In this document: positions 55,912 to 64,000 of the stretch, one piece after another
Layout: every line of letters starts with the position of its first letter
Position numbering within the stretch: position 1 is the first letter of the stretch
Origin: Arthrobacter sp. zg-Y769
Lineage (GTDB): Bacteria > Actinomycetota > Actinomycetes > Actinomycetales > Micrococcaceae
Direction: 5' to 3'
Assembly (NCBI RefSeq): GCF_020907405.1
Contig: NZ_JAJJOE010000003.1
Coordinates: forward strand, 186,001 to 250,000
Length of the DNA stretch: 64,000 bases
The notes under the pieces: generated by a model
Seen by the model: the letters and a program-made list of their open reading frames with translations, nothing else
Databases searched by the model: none
What the model was told of the DNA's origin: nothing
Translations under genes and position numbers: made by a program

Positions 55912-56970
55912 GTCGCCGTCGACCATGACGTAGTCCTTGCCTTCGATGCGGACCTTGCCGCGGGACTTGGCCTCGGCCATGGAGCCGGCGTCGACCAGAT
56001 CGTCGAAGGACACAACTTCGGCCTTGATGAAGCCGCGCTGGAAGTCGGAGTGGATGACGCCGGCGGCCTGGGGCGCGGTGTCTCCCTTGCGGATGGTCCA
56101 GGCGCGGGTTTCCTTGGGGCCGGCAGTCAGGTAGGTCTGCAGGCCGAGGGTGTGGAAGCCGACGCGGGCCAGCTGGTCCAGGCCGGATTCTTCCTGGCCG
56201 TTCATTTCCAGCATCTCGCGGGCTTCTTCTTCGTCCAGCTCCACCAGGTCGGCTTCGAGCTTGGCGTCGAGGAAGATCGCGTCTGCCGGTGCCACCAGTT
56301 CGCGCAGTTCGGCCTGGCGGTCCGGGTTGCCCAGCACGGCGTCGTCGACGTTGAACACGTAGATGAACGGCTTGGCGGTGAGCAGGCTCAGTTCGCGCAG
56401 GTGTTCCATGTCCAGCTTGTCGCTGGCGACGGAGGAGAAGATCGTGTCGCCGCGTTCGAGGACGGTGCGGGCGGCCTCCATGGCGGCCAGCTGCGCGGCG
56501 TCGCGCTTCTTGATCTTGACTTCCTTCTCCACCCGCGGGATCGCCTTTTCCAGCGTCTGCAGGTCAGCCAGGATCAGCTCGGTGTTGATGGTTTCCATGT
56601 CCGAACGCGGGTCCACCTTGCCGTCCACGTGGATGACGTCGGGGTCATCGAACACGCGGATGACCTGGGCAATGGCTTCGGCTTCGCGGATGTTGGCGAG
56701 GAACTGGTTACCCAGACCCTCACCCTCCGAAGCGCCCTTGACGATCCCGGCGATGTCCACGAAGGACACGGTTGCGGGCAGGATGCGCGCCGAACCGTGG
56801 ATTTCGGCCAGCTTGGCCAGCCGCGGGTCGGGAAGGGACACGACGCCGACGTTCGGTTCGATGGTGGCGAACGGATAGTTCGCCGCCAGCACGTTGTTGC
56901 GGGTCAGCGCATTGAACAGGGTTGATTTGCCGACGTTGGGCAGGCCGACGATGCCAATAGTAAGAGCCAC
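55885..56970 (-). CDS. ychF: YchF/OLA1-family P-loop ATPase
   Basis: A 361-residue redox- and ribosome-linked NTPase. G1 is GLPNVGKST, G3 lies in FVDIAGIVKGASEGEG, and the G4 position reads FNVDDA in place of NKxD, fitting the family's ATP preference. A C-terminal TGS domain ends GDVVEFRFNV. GTG start at 56970. Its 3' end is the site around which the cassette array is built, but the protein is complete. Confidence 0.96.
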   Translation of the reverse strand: MALTIGIVGLPNVGKSTLFNALTRNNVLAANYPFATIEPNVGVVSLPDPRLAKLAEIHGSARILPATVSFVDIAGIVKGASEGEGLGNQFLANIREAEAIAQVIRVFDDPDVIHVDGKVDPRSDMETINTELILADLQTLEKAIPRVEKEVKIKKRDAAQLAAMEAARTVLERGDTIFSSVASDKLDMEHLRELSLLTAKPFIYVFNVDDAVLGNPDRQAELRELVAPADAIFLDAKLEADLVELDEEEAREMLEMNGQEESGLDQLARVGFHTLGLQTYLTAGPKETRAWTIRKGDTAPQAAGVIHSDFQRGFIKAEVVSFDDLVDAGSMAEAKSRGKVRIEGKDYVMVDGDVVEFRFNV

Positions 56971-57132
56971 GTTAGTAAATGATACCGGGCGCAGGCTGCA
57001 CCTCTAGCAGCGACGGAAATTCGGCCCGCACACGCACGGTCCCTCCACAGGGATGCTGCCGTCTAATGCAGGCCAGCACCTTTCCCCAGGTGCCAATATC
57101 CCCGGTGCCGGTGCTAAGGGCAGCCCATATTC

Positions 57133-57148
57133 TCGAACACATGTTCGA
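57133..57148. promoter_or_regulatory. LexA (SOS) box overlapping the HNH start codon
   Basis: TCGAAC, four bases (ACAT), GTTCGA is a perfect match to the mycobacterial/actinobacterial LexA consensus TCGAAC-N4-GTTCGA. The ATG of the HNH gene (57141-57143) lies inside it, so LexA would cover the start site. Confidence 0.85.
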
Positions 57149-58814
57149 ATCATTACAAGGGGCGCAGAGCGTAAGTCCCGCCTCCGCCGGCAGGAAAATA
57201 CCTGCGGCCGGGGCAGCTGCTGCTGCTTCCGTTTCCGCTTCTCAACCGGCGCCGACGGCGTTGGTCGCCGCAACCGGGTCCGTCACCGCAATCACGTCCT
57301 GGCTCCGGGAACTTTCGTCCGCGGAAGCTCTGGCGGGTATCGCGGCAGACTCAGATGCCGTGCTTATTGACCGGTTGCGCTGTCTCGAGGAGCTGAAGGC
57401 TGCCGCGAGTGCGGCGCAGGCCCGTGCTGCTGCCGCGTTTGATGCGTCGACCCGTGCTGCACATGCGCGGGCAGGAATCCCGGCAGAACAGCAGGGCAAG
57501 GGTGCGGCGGCACAGGTGGCGCTGGCCAGACGTGAATCCCCGGCACGCGGCGGCCGGATTCTGGGTTTCGCCAAGGCCCTGACCCATGAAATGCCCGACA
57601 CGCTCCGTGCCTTGTCGGAGGGGCGCATCAGTGAATGGCGCGCGACCCTTCTCGTACGCGAGACCGCATGCCTGTCCATGGAAAACCGGCGGCTCGTGGA
57701 TCAGGAAATCGCCGGCGACCCTGAAAAGCTGGAAGGACTCGGTGACGGCCGCCTGCTCGGTGAGATCCGCAGACTTACCTACCGCATTGACCAGGAAGCG
57801 CTGGTCCGCCGTGCGGCCAAGGCCCAGGCGGACCGTTATGTCTCCTGCCGCCCGGCCCCGGACACCATGACGTATCTCACCGGCCTCCTGCCGGTGGCGC
57901 AGGGCGTAGCGGTCTTCGCGGCCCTGAGCCGGGAAGCGGATTCGCTGCGGTCCCGGGGCGATTCGCGCGGCCGGGGACAGATCATGGCAGACACCATGGT
58001 CGAACGCATCACCGGGCAGGCCCACGCCGGGAACGTTCCCGTCGAAGTGCAACTGGTCATGACCGACCGGACGCTCCTGGCGGGATCTGCTGAACCCGCC
58101 TATCTCAGCGGCTACGGCGTTGTCCCCTCCGGCTGGGCGCGGGCCGTGGTGCGAAACGGAGCAGGGCTCGAAGATCCAGGCGGATCGACGCCGGCGGATT
58201 CCGCTGCCGATTCAACCAACGGCACCGGCCCTGCCAGTCGTTCCACCGGCCCTGACGGGTTCACCGACGGCGCCGGCGTTGCTAGTGGTTCCGCCGGCCC
58301 TGCCGGATCCACCGGACCCGGCGGCTCTCCAGCGGCAGCCGGCATCTGGCTGCGGCGGCTCTACACGGCCCCGTCGTCCGGGCAACTAATCGCGATGGAC
58401 TCCAGGGCGCGCTTCGTACCGGCTTCCCTGGCACGGTTCATCACGGCCAGGGACCAGACCTGTCGAACGCCGTGGTGCAGCGCACCGGTCAGGCATCAAG
58501 ACCATATCCGGCCGCACCGAAACGGAGGAACGACCAATGCAGCGAACATCCAGGGCCTCTGTGAAGCCTGCAACCACGCGAAGGAAGCCCCGGGCTGGAG
58601 TGCGCAGGCCATCGGGCCTGCTGGAAAGGTCCCGGGCCCGCAAGGCAAAAACAATGAACTCGCTGCGGGCATGCACCAAGCCGAAGCTTCTCCGGACCGC
58701 AGGGATCACCACCGGCAGGACGTCCACTCGCGGGTGTGGGAGCGGCACACCGTGGAAATCACTACGCCGTCCGGTCACCGCTATCTGTCGACGGCTCCGC
58801 CCCAGCCGGGCTAA
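57141..58814 (+). CDS. DUF222/HNH nuclease of the 13E12 type
   Basis: A 557-residue protein. The N-terminal DUF222 region (about residues 50-330) is followed by a Ser/Thr/Gly/Pro repeat-rich linker (about 350-410) and an HNH nuclease domain: [30 protein letters not shown], then [14 protein letters not shown]. Mycobacterial 13E12 relatives are DNA-damage inducible through LexA. ATG at 57141 sits in a LexA box; frames upstream to 56979 are not used. Its stop overlaps the ispH stop. The target is unknown. Confidence 0.87.
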   Translation: MFESLQGAQSVSPASAGRKIPAAGAAAAASVSASQPAPTALVAATGSVTAITSWLRELSSAEALAGIAADSDAVLIDRLRCLEELKAAASAAQARAAAAFDASTRAAHARAGIPAEQQGKGAAAQVALARRESPARGGRILGFAKALTHEMPDTLRALSEGRISEWRATLLVRETACLSMENRRLVDQEIAGDPEKLEGLGDGRLLGEIRRLTYRIDQEALVRRAAKAQADRYVSCRPAPDTMTYLTGLLPVAQGVAVFAALSREADSLRSRGDSRGRGQIMADTMVERITGQAHAGNVPVEVQLVMTDRTLLAGSAEPAYLSGYGVVPSGWARAVVRNGAGLEDPGGSTPADSAADSTNGTGPASRSTGPDGFTDGAGVASGSAGPAGSTGPGGSPAAAGIWLRRLYTAPSSGQLIAMDSRARFVPASLARFITARDQTCRTPWCSAPVRHQDHIRPHRNGGTTNAANIQGLCEACNHAKEAPGWSAQAIGPAGKVPGPQGKNNELAAGMHQAEASPDRRDHHRQDVHSRVWERHTVEITTPSGHRYLSTAPPQPG

Positions 58815-59896
58815 GCTTCGTCGGCGCGGCGGCGTCCGCCCAGGCCGTAGGAGGAGTCCCCCATGGCCTTCAGCGTGGCGCGGATTTCCTTGGGCAGGGA
58901 GAAGATGATGTCCTCTTCGGCAGTCACTACCTCTTCGACGTCGCCGTAGCCGTACTGGGACAAGAGGTGCAGCACGTCCTGGACCAGGTTTTCCGGCACG
59001 GAGGCGCCGGAGGTGACACCCACCGTGGCCACGCCTTCGAACCAGCTTTCGTCCACCTCGTTGGCGAAGTCCACGCGGTAGGAGGCCTTGGCACCGTACT
59101 CCAGCGCCACCTCGACCAGCCGGACGGAGTTGGAGGAGTTCGCCGACCCGACCACCAGCACCAGGTCTGCTTCCGGGGCAATCTTCTTGATGGCTGCCTG
59201 CCGGTTGGAGGTGGCGTAGCAAATGTCGTCGCTGGGCGGATCCTGCAGGGACGGGAAGCGTTCGCGCAGCAGATTGACGGTGTGCATGGCTTCATCGACG
59301 CTCAGCGTGGTCTGGGAGAGCCAGATGACCTTGTCCGGGTCGCGGACGGTGACCTTGTCCACGTCTTCGGGGCCGTTGACAATCTGCATGTGCTCCGGCG
59401 CTTCGCCGTAGGTACCCTCGACCTCTTCGTGGCCTTCGTGGCCGATCAGCAGGATGTCGAAGTCGTCGCGCGCAAACCGGACGGCTTCGCGGTGCACCTT
59501 GGTGACCAGCGGGCAGGTGGCATCAATGGTCTGCAGGTTCCGGTCCTTGGCGGACTGGACGACGGCGGGTGAAACGCCGTGCGCGGAGAAAATCAGCCGG
59601 GCTCCCTCGGGGACCTCATCGGTCTCGTCCACGAAGATGGCACCCTTTTCCTCCAGGGTGGTGACCACGTGCAGGTTGTGGACAATCTGCTTCCGGACGT
59701 AAACGGGCGGCCCGTAGGCTTCCAGCGCCTTTTCGACGGCGATAACCGCGCGGTCCACTCCGGCGCAGTAGCCGCGCGGTGCCGCAAGCATCACGCGCCG
59801 CGGACCGAAAACGGGAGCGGCAGCTGCCACTTCCTCGGGGGTGCGGCGCCGCCGGGGCACGGTGGGCATAGGCACGGAGATAACTGTGCTGGTCAT
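58811..59896 (-). CDS. ispH: 4-hydroxy-3-methylbut-2-enyl diphosphate reductase
   Basis: A 361-residue Fe-S enzyme making IPP and DMAPP in the MEP isoprenoid pathway. The three cluster Cys are in [20 protein letters not shown] and ICYATSNRQ. An N-terminal extension of about 30 residues precedes the fold. ATG at 59896. Confidence 0.95.
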   Translation of the reverse strand: MTSTVISVPMPTVPRRRRTPEEVAAAAPVFGPRRVMLAAPRGYCAGVDRAVIAVEKALEAYGPPVYVRKQIVHNLHVVTTLEEKGAIFVDETDEVPEGARLIFSAHGVSPAVVQSAKDRNLQTIDATCPLVTKVHREAVRFARDDFDILLIGHEGHEEVEGTYGEAPEHMQIVNGPEDVDKVTVRDPDKVIWLSQTTLSVDEAMHTVNLLRERFPSLQDPPSDDICYATSNRQAAIKKIAPEADLVLVVGSANSSNSVRLVEVALEYGAKASYRVDFANEVDESWFEGVATVGVTSGASVPENLVQDVLHLLSQYGYGDVEEVVTAEEDIIFSLPKEIRATLKAMGDSSYGLGGRRRADEA

Positions 59897-59963
59897 GCAC
59901 CTATGCTATCGGCTGGGGCCTGCGATCCCGTCCCCGCGGGCCGTGGGTACGCTCACAGCAGAC

Positions 59964-60791
59964 CTACCGCCGGGAACCCGCCAGGACCCGCGCCAGCATC
60001 CCGGCCACGAACGCGGCGGCCCCGGCCAGCATCAGGCCGATGGTCCAGGTACGCAGGCTGGCTGCCGCCTGGCCGGCAAAGGCCTCGGCGAACGCAGATG
60101 CCACCGGACTGCCGAACTGCTGTGCGGATACCTGTCCCGGCACCATCCCGGCCGCCAGCCACAGCACTCCCCCGGCGAGCGCCGCCCCCAGACCCATTAG
60201 CGCGAACGCGGTGGTCCGGCGTCGTGCGGCGAGCAGTGCAAGGAGACCGGCGACGGCGGCCGCGAGCGCCAGCATGGGCCAGGCCTCGCCCGCCCGCTCG
60301 GCGTTTCGGATCAGCTCCGCGTGGCCGGCTCCGCCGATTTCCACGGGCACCTGCTCCGCTGCCGGCACGGTCACGCCCAGTTCGCCTCCCACACTCCCGG
60401 TGACCAGCCCCACCAGCGGCGCGACGTCGAGGGTCAGTGCCGCCGCGGTCCCGCCGGCGGCATCCCCGAAGGTGAGTGCATGCGAGCGGCGCAGGGTTTC
60501 ATTCCACGCCTCGGGATACTCCGGCAGCGTCTGGACCTGCTCCACGGCGGAGGTGATCAGCGGCTCCACCAGTCCGGCCAACGGTGCGGGCACGTCCACG
60601 GACCCGGCGGCCTCCGCGGACAGGGAAGACGCGAGTTCGCGCTGGAAGCCCTCATCTTGTGCCAGTGGTTCGCCCAGGGAAACGAAGCCGCTTTCCGAGA
60701 CCACGTTCGTGTTCAGCCACGCTCCGCAGAAAGCCGCCACGGCAAGCAGGACGGCGAGCAGGCCGAGAACGGCTGAGACGAATGTGCGCAT
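59964..60791 (-). CDS. Membrane protein of unknown function
   Basis: A 275-residue protein with an N-terminal membrane helix, an external domain of about 140 residues (ELASSLSAEAAGSVDVPAPL) and three C-terminal helices. I do not recognise a specific family. AAGGAATTTTCTCT precedes ATG at 60791. It is divergent from xseA. The much longer frame to 62306 is antisense to xseA and is rejected. Confidence 0.72.
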   Translation of the reverse strand: MRTFVSAVLGLLAVLLAVAAFCGAWLNTNVVSESGFVSLGEPLAQDEGFQRELASSLSAEAAGSVDVPAPLAGLVEPLITSAVEQVQTLPEYPEAWNETLRRSHALTFGDAAGGTAAALTLDVAPLVGLVTGSVGGELGVTVPAAEQVPVEIGGAGHAELIRNAERAGEAWPMLALAAAVAGLLALLAARRRTTAFALMGLGAALAGGVLWLAAGMVPGQVSAQQFGSPVASAFAEAFAGQAAASLRTWTIGLMLAGAAAFVAGMLARVLAGSRR

Positions 60792-60938
60792 AGAGAAAAT
60801 TCCTTGTCCGTGGGGTCCGGCAGGCCCTGAGGGCGGCCGGCGGAACCGGACCGGGGGAAGCACCTGATAGACATTAAGCCTGGGCCGGTTCCTCCACCGG
60901 CCCGAGAGCCAGTTCCAATCCACTGCGGGAGCATCAAC

Positions 60939-62207
60939 ATGCAAGACGACAGCGGACCGTTGAGTCCCGAGAATACCCCGGAGCAGACCACCCTGCCCGC
61001 GACTGCCGCGCAGACGACCCCGGAGAACCCCTGGCCGCTGGCGCTGCTCTCGAAGAACCTCAAGAGCTACATCGACCGCGCCCCGGCCACCTGGGTGGAG
61101 GGCCAGGTGATCGAGTTGAACCGCCGCGCCAATGCCTCGTACATCACCCTGCGGGACGTCGACGCGGAGGTCTCGCTCTCGCTGACGGCGTGGAGCACGG
61201 TCATGAACCGGCTGGAGCTGCCGCTGGAACGCGGCGCGCGGGTGGTGGCCCTGGTGAAGCCCGATTTCTGGGTCAAGACGGGCCGCCTGTCCATGCAGAC
61301 CCGCGACATCCGGCCGGTGGGGCTGGGAGACCTGCTGGCCCGGATTGAACGGCTGCGGCATGCCCTGGCCGCCGAAGGCCTCTTCCGGGAGGACCGCAAG
61401 CTGCCGCTGCCGCTGCTGCCGGGGAGGATCGGGCTGATCACCGGCCGGAACTCCGATGCCATGAAGGACGTGATGCGCAACGCCGCGCTGCGCTGGCCCG
61501 CCGTCGAGTTCGAGGTCAGGGAGGTGGCCGTGCAGGGCGTCAACGCCGTGGCTGAGGTGAGCCGCGCCCTGGCGGAACTCGACGCCATGCCCGAAGTGGA
61601 TGTCATCATCATTGCCCGCGGCGGCGGCTCGCTGGAGGACCTGCTGGCGTTCAGCCATGAGGACCTGGTCCGGGCGGTGTCGGCCGCATCCACGCCGGTG
61701 GTCAGCGCCATCGGCCACGAGGCCGACCGGCCCCTGCTCGATGACGTCGCCGACCTGCGTGCCTCGACACCCACCGATGCCGCCAAGCGGGTGGTACCTG
61801 ACGTCGGCGAGGAGCTGGCACGGATCCGCCAGTCCCGCGCGCAGCTGCGTCGGATCCTCACCACCGTGCTGGGCCGGGAAACGGACCGGCTGGACCACAT
61901 CCGCTCCCGTCCCGCCCTGGCCGCACCGCTGTCCATGGTAGAACGGCGCGGGGAAGAGATCTCCCGCCTCCGCTCCCGGGCGATGTCCGCCGTCAGCGCC
62001 GAAGTTCGGCGCGACGCGGACCGGATAGGGCACCTGCGTGCCCAGGTCCGCGCGCTTTCCCCGCAGAACACCCTGGACCGCGGATACGCAGTGGTCCAGT
62101 TGCAGGACGGCTCCGTGGTGCGCGACGCCGGTACGGTCCCTTCCGCCGCACAGCTGCGGATCCGCGTGGCCGTCGGTGAGCTCACGGCCACCGAAGGCAC
62201 CCGCTAG
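60939..62207 (+). CDS. xseA: Exodeoxyribonuclease VII large subunit
   Basis: A 422-residue nuclease subunit. The N-terminal OB fold (YIDRAPATWVEGQVIELNRR) is followed by the catalytic region with ITGRNSDAMKD, IARGGGSLEDLLAF and SAIGHEADRPLLD. It forms ExoVII with XseB, encoded 58 bases downstream. Confidence 0.94.
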   Translation: MQDDSGPLSPENTPEQTTLPATAAQTTPENPWPLALLSKNLKSYIDRAPATWVEGQVIELNRRANASYITLRDVDAEVSLSLTAWSTVMNRLELPLERGARVVALVKPDFWVKTGRLSMQTRDIRPVGLGDLLARIERLRHALAAEGLFREDRKLPLPLLPGRIGLITGRNSDAMKDVMRNAALRWPAVEFEVREVAVQGVNAVAEVSRALAELDAMPEVDVIIIARGGGSLEDLLAFSHEDLVRAVSAASTPVVSAIGHEADRPLLDDVADLRASTPTDAAKRVVPDVGEELARIRQSRAQLRRILTTVLGRETDRLDHIRSRPALAAPLSMVERRGEEISRLRSRAMSAVSAEVRRDADRIGHLRAQVRALSPQNTLDRGYAVVQLQDGSVVRDAGTVPSAAQLRIRVAVGELTATEGTR

Positions 62208-62265
62208 CCTGCACCCCGCTGCTCTGATCATCGAAAACATCACCGAAGACCGAAAAGGACAAGCC

Positions 62266-62493
62266 ATGAGTGAAACACCAGCAGTACCCGCAGACATCGA
62301 GGCCATGAGCTACGAGCAGGCCCGCGACGAACTCCTGACCGTAGTGTGCCGGCTCGAAACCGGCGGCGCCAGCCTCGAGGAATCCCTGGCCCTGTGGGAG
62401 CGCGGCGAGCACCTGGCCAACCGCTGCGAATCCTGGCTCGAAGGCGCCCGCCAGCGCCTGGACGCGGCGCGCGGCCAGGCAACCGGCGAGTAA
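62266..62493 (+). CDS. xseB: Exodeoxyribonuclease VII small subunit
   Basis: A 75-residue helical protein with MSYEQARDELLTVVCRLETG and SLALWERGEHLANRCESWL, typical of XseB. AAAGGACA precedes ATG at 62266. Confidence 0.93.
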   Translation: MSETPAVPADIEAMSYEQARDELLTVVCRLETGGASLEESLALWERGEHLANRCESWLEGARQRLDAARGQATGE

Positions 62494-62502
62494 GGCGGGG
62501 CT

Positions 62503-62626
62503 GGGACAGCCCGTGAGCCCCGCATCGCCGAGCGAGGAACGAGCGGGGAAGCAGCGAACCAGGGTCCCTGACCGAGCCTGCGAGGCCAGGGGCGGTTCGC
62601 TGCGCTAAGGGGCGGCGGGCTGTCCC
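62503..62626. repeat. Nested palindromes after xseB
   Basis: Outer arms GGGACAGCCCG (62503-62513) and its complement (62616-62626), inner arms GCAGCGAACC (62551-62560) and complement (62594-62603), plus smaller repeats, form a branched structure of about 124 bases between convergent genes. It could be a terminator, a small RNA or a REP-like element. Confidence 0.7.
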
Positions 62627-62638
62627 CTGCCCTGCCCC

Positions 62639-63856
62639 CTACGGCTTGTAGCTGCTCAGGAACTCGCCCAGCCGGGTCATGGCGTCTTCGATGTCCTCCA
62701 CATTGGGCAGCGTCACCATCCGGAAGTGGTCCGGGCGCACCCAGTTGAAGGCCGTACCCACTGACACCAGGATCTTCTGCTGCTTCAGCAGGTCCAGGGC
62801 AAACTGTTCGTCGTCCTTGATCGGATAGACCTCAGGGTCCAGGCGCGGGAACAGATACAGGGCGCCCTGGGCCAGCTCGCAGCTGACACCGGGAATGTCG
62901 TTGAGCATCTGGTGTGCCTTGTCGCGCTGGGCACGCAGCCGTCCGCCGGGCAGGATCAGGTCATTGATGCTCTGGTACCCGCCGAGGGCGGTCTGGATGG
63001 CGTGCTGGGCGGGAACATTCGCGCACAGGCGCATGTTCGCCAGCAGGTTGATGCCTTCGATGTAGTCCGCCGCATCCTGTTTCGGACCGGAGATGGCCAT
63101 CCAGCCGCTGCGGTAGCCGGCTATCCGGTACGCCTTGGACAGGCCGCTGAACGTCAGGCAGAGGACGTCGTCGCCGGTGACCGTTGCGGCGTTGACGTGC
63201 ACGGCGTCGTCGTAAAGGATCTTTTCGTAAATTTCGTCCGAGAAAATGATCAGGCCGTGCTTGCGGGCCAGATCCACGATCGACTTCACCACGTGCTCCG
63301 GGTAGACGGCACCGGTGGGGTTGTTCGGGTTGATCAGGACAATGCCCTTGGTACGGTCGGTGATCTTCGAAGCGAGATCGTCCACGTCCGGCCACCAGTG
63401 CTCGGATTCGTCGCACATGTAGTGCACCGCCGTGCCGCCGGCCAGGGAAACCGAGGCGGTCCACAGCGGGTAGTCCGGGGCGGGGACGAGGATTTCGTCG
63501 CCGTTGTTCAGCAGCGCCTGCAGGGACAGGGTGATCAGTTCGCTGACGCCGTTGCCCAGGTACACGTCGTCGACGTCGATGTTGTTGATGCCGCGGCCCT
63601 GGTAGTACTGCACCACGGCGGTGCGGGCGGAGAAAATGCCGCGCGAATCGCTGTAGCCCTGCGCCTTGGGCAGGTGCCGCATCATGTCCACCAGGATGGC
63701 CTCGGGCGCTTCAAATCCGAACGGCGCGGGATTGCCGATGTTCAGCTTGAGGATCCGGTGACCTGCTGCTTCCATCCGCTGCGCGTGTTCGAGCAACGGT
63801 CCACGGATGTCATACAGGACGTTGTGGAGTTTATGCGACTGCTTGAATTCTGCCAT
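62639..63856 (-). CDS. PLP-dependent aminotransferase (AlaA/AspC-like)
   Basis: A 405-residue class I aminotransferase. NPNNPTGAVYP, DEIYEKILYD and the PLP lysine in FSGLSKAYRIAGYR are visible. The start MAEFKQSHKLHNVLYDIRG resembles alanine-synthesising transaminases. ATG at 63856. The substrate is probably alanine or another small amino acid. Confidence 0.88.
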   Translation of the reverse strand: MAEFKQSHKLHNVLYDIRGPLLEHAQRMEAAGHRILKLNIGNPAPFGFEAPEAILVDMMRHLPKAQGYSDSRGIFSARTAVVQYYQGRGINNIDVDDVYLGNGVSELITLSLQALLNNGDEILVPAPDYPLWTASVSLAGGTAVHYMCDESEHWWPDVDDLASKITDRTKGIVLINPNNPTGAVYPEHVVKSIVDLARKHGLIIFSDEIYEKILYDDAVHVNAATVTGDDVLCLTFSGLSKAYRIAGYRSGWMAISGPKQDAADYIEGINLLANMRLCANVPAQHAIQTALGGYQSINDLILPGGRLRAQRDKAHQMLNDIPGVSCELAQGALYLFPRLDPEVYPIKDDEQFALDLLKQQKILVSVGTAFNWVRPDHFRMVTLPNVEDIEDAMTRLGEFLSSYKP

Positions 63857-63939
63857 TTCCTTAGGATGCCACAGGGCGGCGTCCCCACAGCGTATGTTTC
63901 GCTGTAGAGGACGCCGCCGTCAGCCGGGAAAGGTGCAGC

Positions 63940-64000
63940 TCAGGCCAGCCCCTTTTCCTCCAGCCAGTCCTGGGCAGCGTCTGCCGGGTCGAGCTTCTGG
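63940..64000 (-). CDS. C-terminal tail of a gene running off the right edge
   Basis: Only the last 19 residues and stop are visible: QKLDPADAAQDWLEEKGLA. This tail resembles the end of osmoprotectant (glycine betaine-type) ABC substrate-binding proteins, which often end in a DPA..A.xWLxENGL pattern. The identification is tentative. Confidence 0.45.
   Translation of the reverse strand, partial: QKLDPADAAQDWLEEKGLA

Noticed and set aside
60792-62306. Extension of the leftward membrane protein through xseA
   Set aside because: It is antisense to xseA, which has full family motifs.

Overview
The window comes from the chromosome of a high-GC Gram-positive actinobacterium, most likely a member of the Micrococcaceae (Arthrobacter-like). 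The signs are a coproporphyrin-type haem cluster (hemE, cgoX, chdC, cpfC with divergent hemA), the small actinobacterial DUF3107 and DUF3117 proteins, the block MgtE-N/CBS, DUF1003, mrp, tatB, anti-sigma, sigE, O-methyltransferase (as around sigE in mycobacteria), a GluABCD-type glutamate importer, and a mycobacterial-type LexA box. No rRNA, tRNA, CRISPR array, IS transposase or integrase gene was found.

Layout. 0-5.4 kb: haem synthesis. 5.4-15.3 kb: MoeB/rhodanese protein, TetR regulator, DUF3107, SGNH hydrolase, ferritin-like protein, DEAD-box helicase, an orphan DNA methyltransferase, PHP phosphoesterase and aminopeptidase P. 15.3-23.5 kb: the sigE neighbourhood (without htrA) and methionine aminopeptidase. 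23.5-28.4 kb: leucyl aminopeptidase, DUF3117, a PIG-V-like mannosyltransferase, 3-methyladenine glycosylase, DivIVA-like and LOG proteins. 28.5-31.9 kb: glutamate-type ABC importer. 32-39.3 kb: lysine/DAP genes dapE, dapD and dapC with ferredoxin, plus galE and citrate synthase. 39.3-48.6 kb: typA and a dipeptide/oligopeptide ABC importer (dppABC plus a fused two-ATPase subunit). 55.9-64 kb: ychF, an SOS-box HNH nuclease gene, ispH, xseAB and an aminotransferase. The window ends in the tail of another gene.

The stretch from about 48.6 to 55.9 kb is different. It has lower GC, many non-coding gaps, unrecognised genes and gene remnants. It is organised by five direct copies of one site: the last codons of ychF (peptide VVEFRFNV and stop) followed by a rho-independent terminator. 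One copy is the real end of ychF. The other four (near 54.7, 52.2, 51.1 and 49.9 kb) carry a different shared upstream half. They divide the region into four cassettes of 1.1-2.5 kb: an unknown 203-aa protein; a PH/zinc-ribbon plus SPFH-SHOCT pair; a DUF4230-like membrane protein; and a small membrane protein with a 23-bp-arm palindrome. No cassette encodes a recombinase. The structure reads as an integron-like array built by repeated site-specific insertion into the 3' end of ychF, each event restoring the gene. This is the most novel feature of the window. It is inferred from sequence alone.

Also notable are a perfect LexA/SOS box containing the start codon of the HNH nuclease gene, loss of htrA from the sigE cluster, a possible ATT start codon, an in-frame 21-bp tandem repeat across the dapC stop, and a large nested palindrome after xseB.
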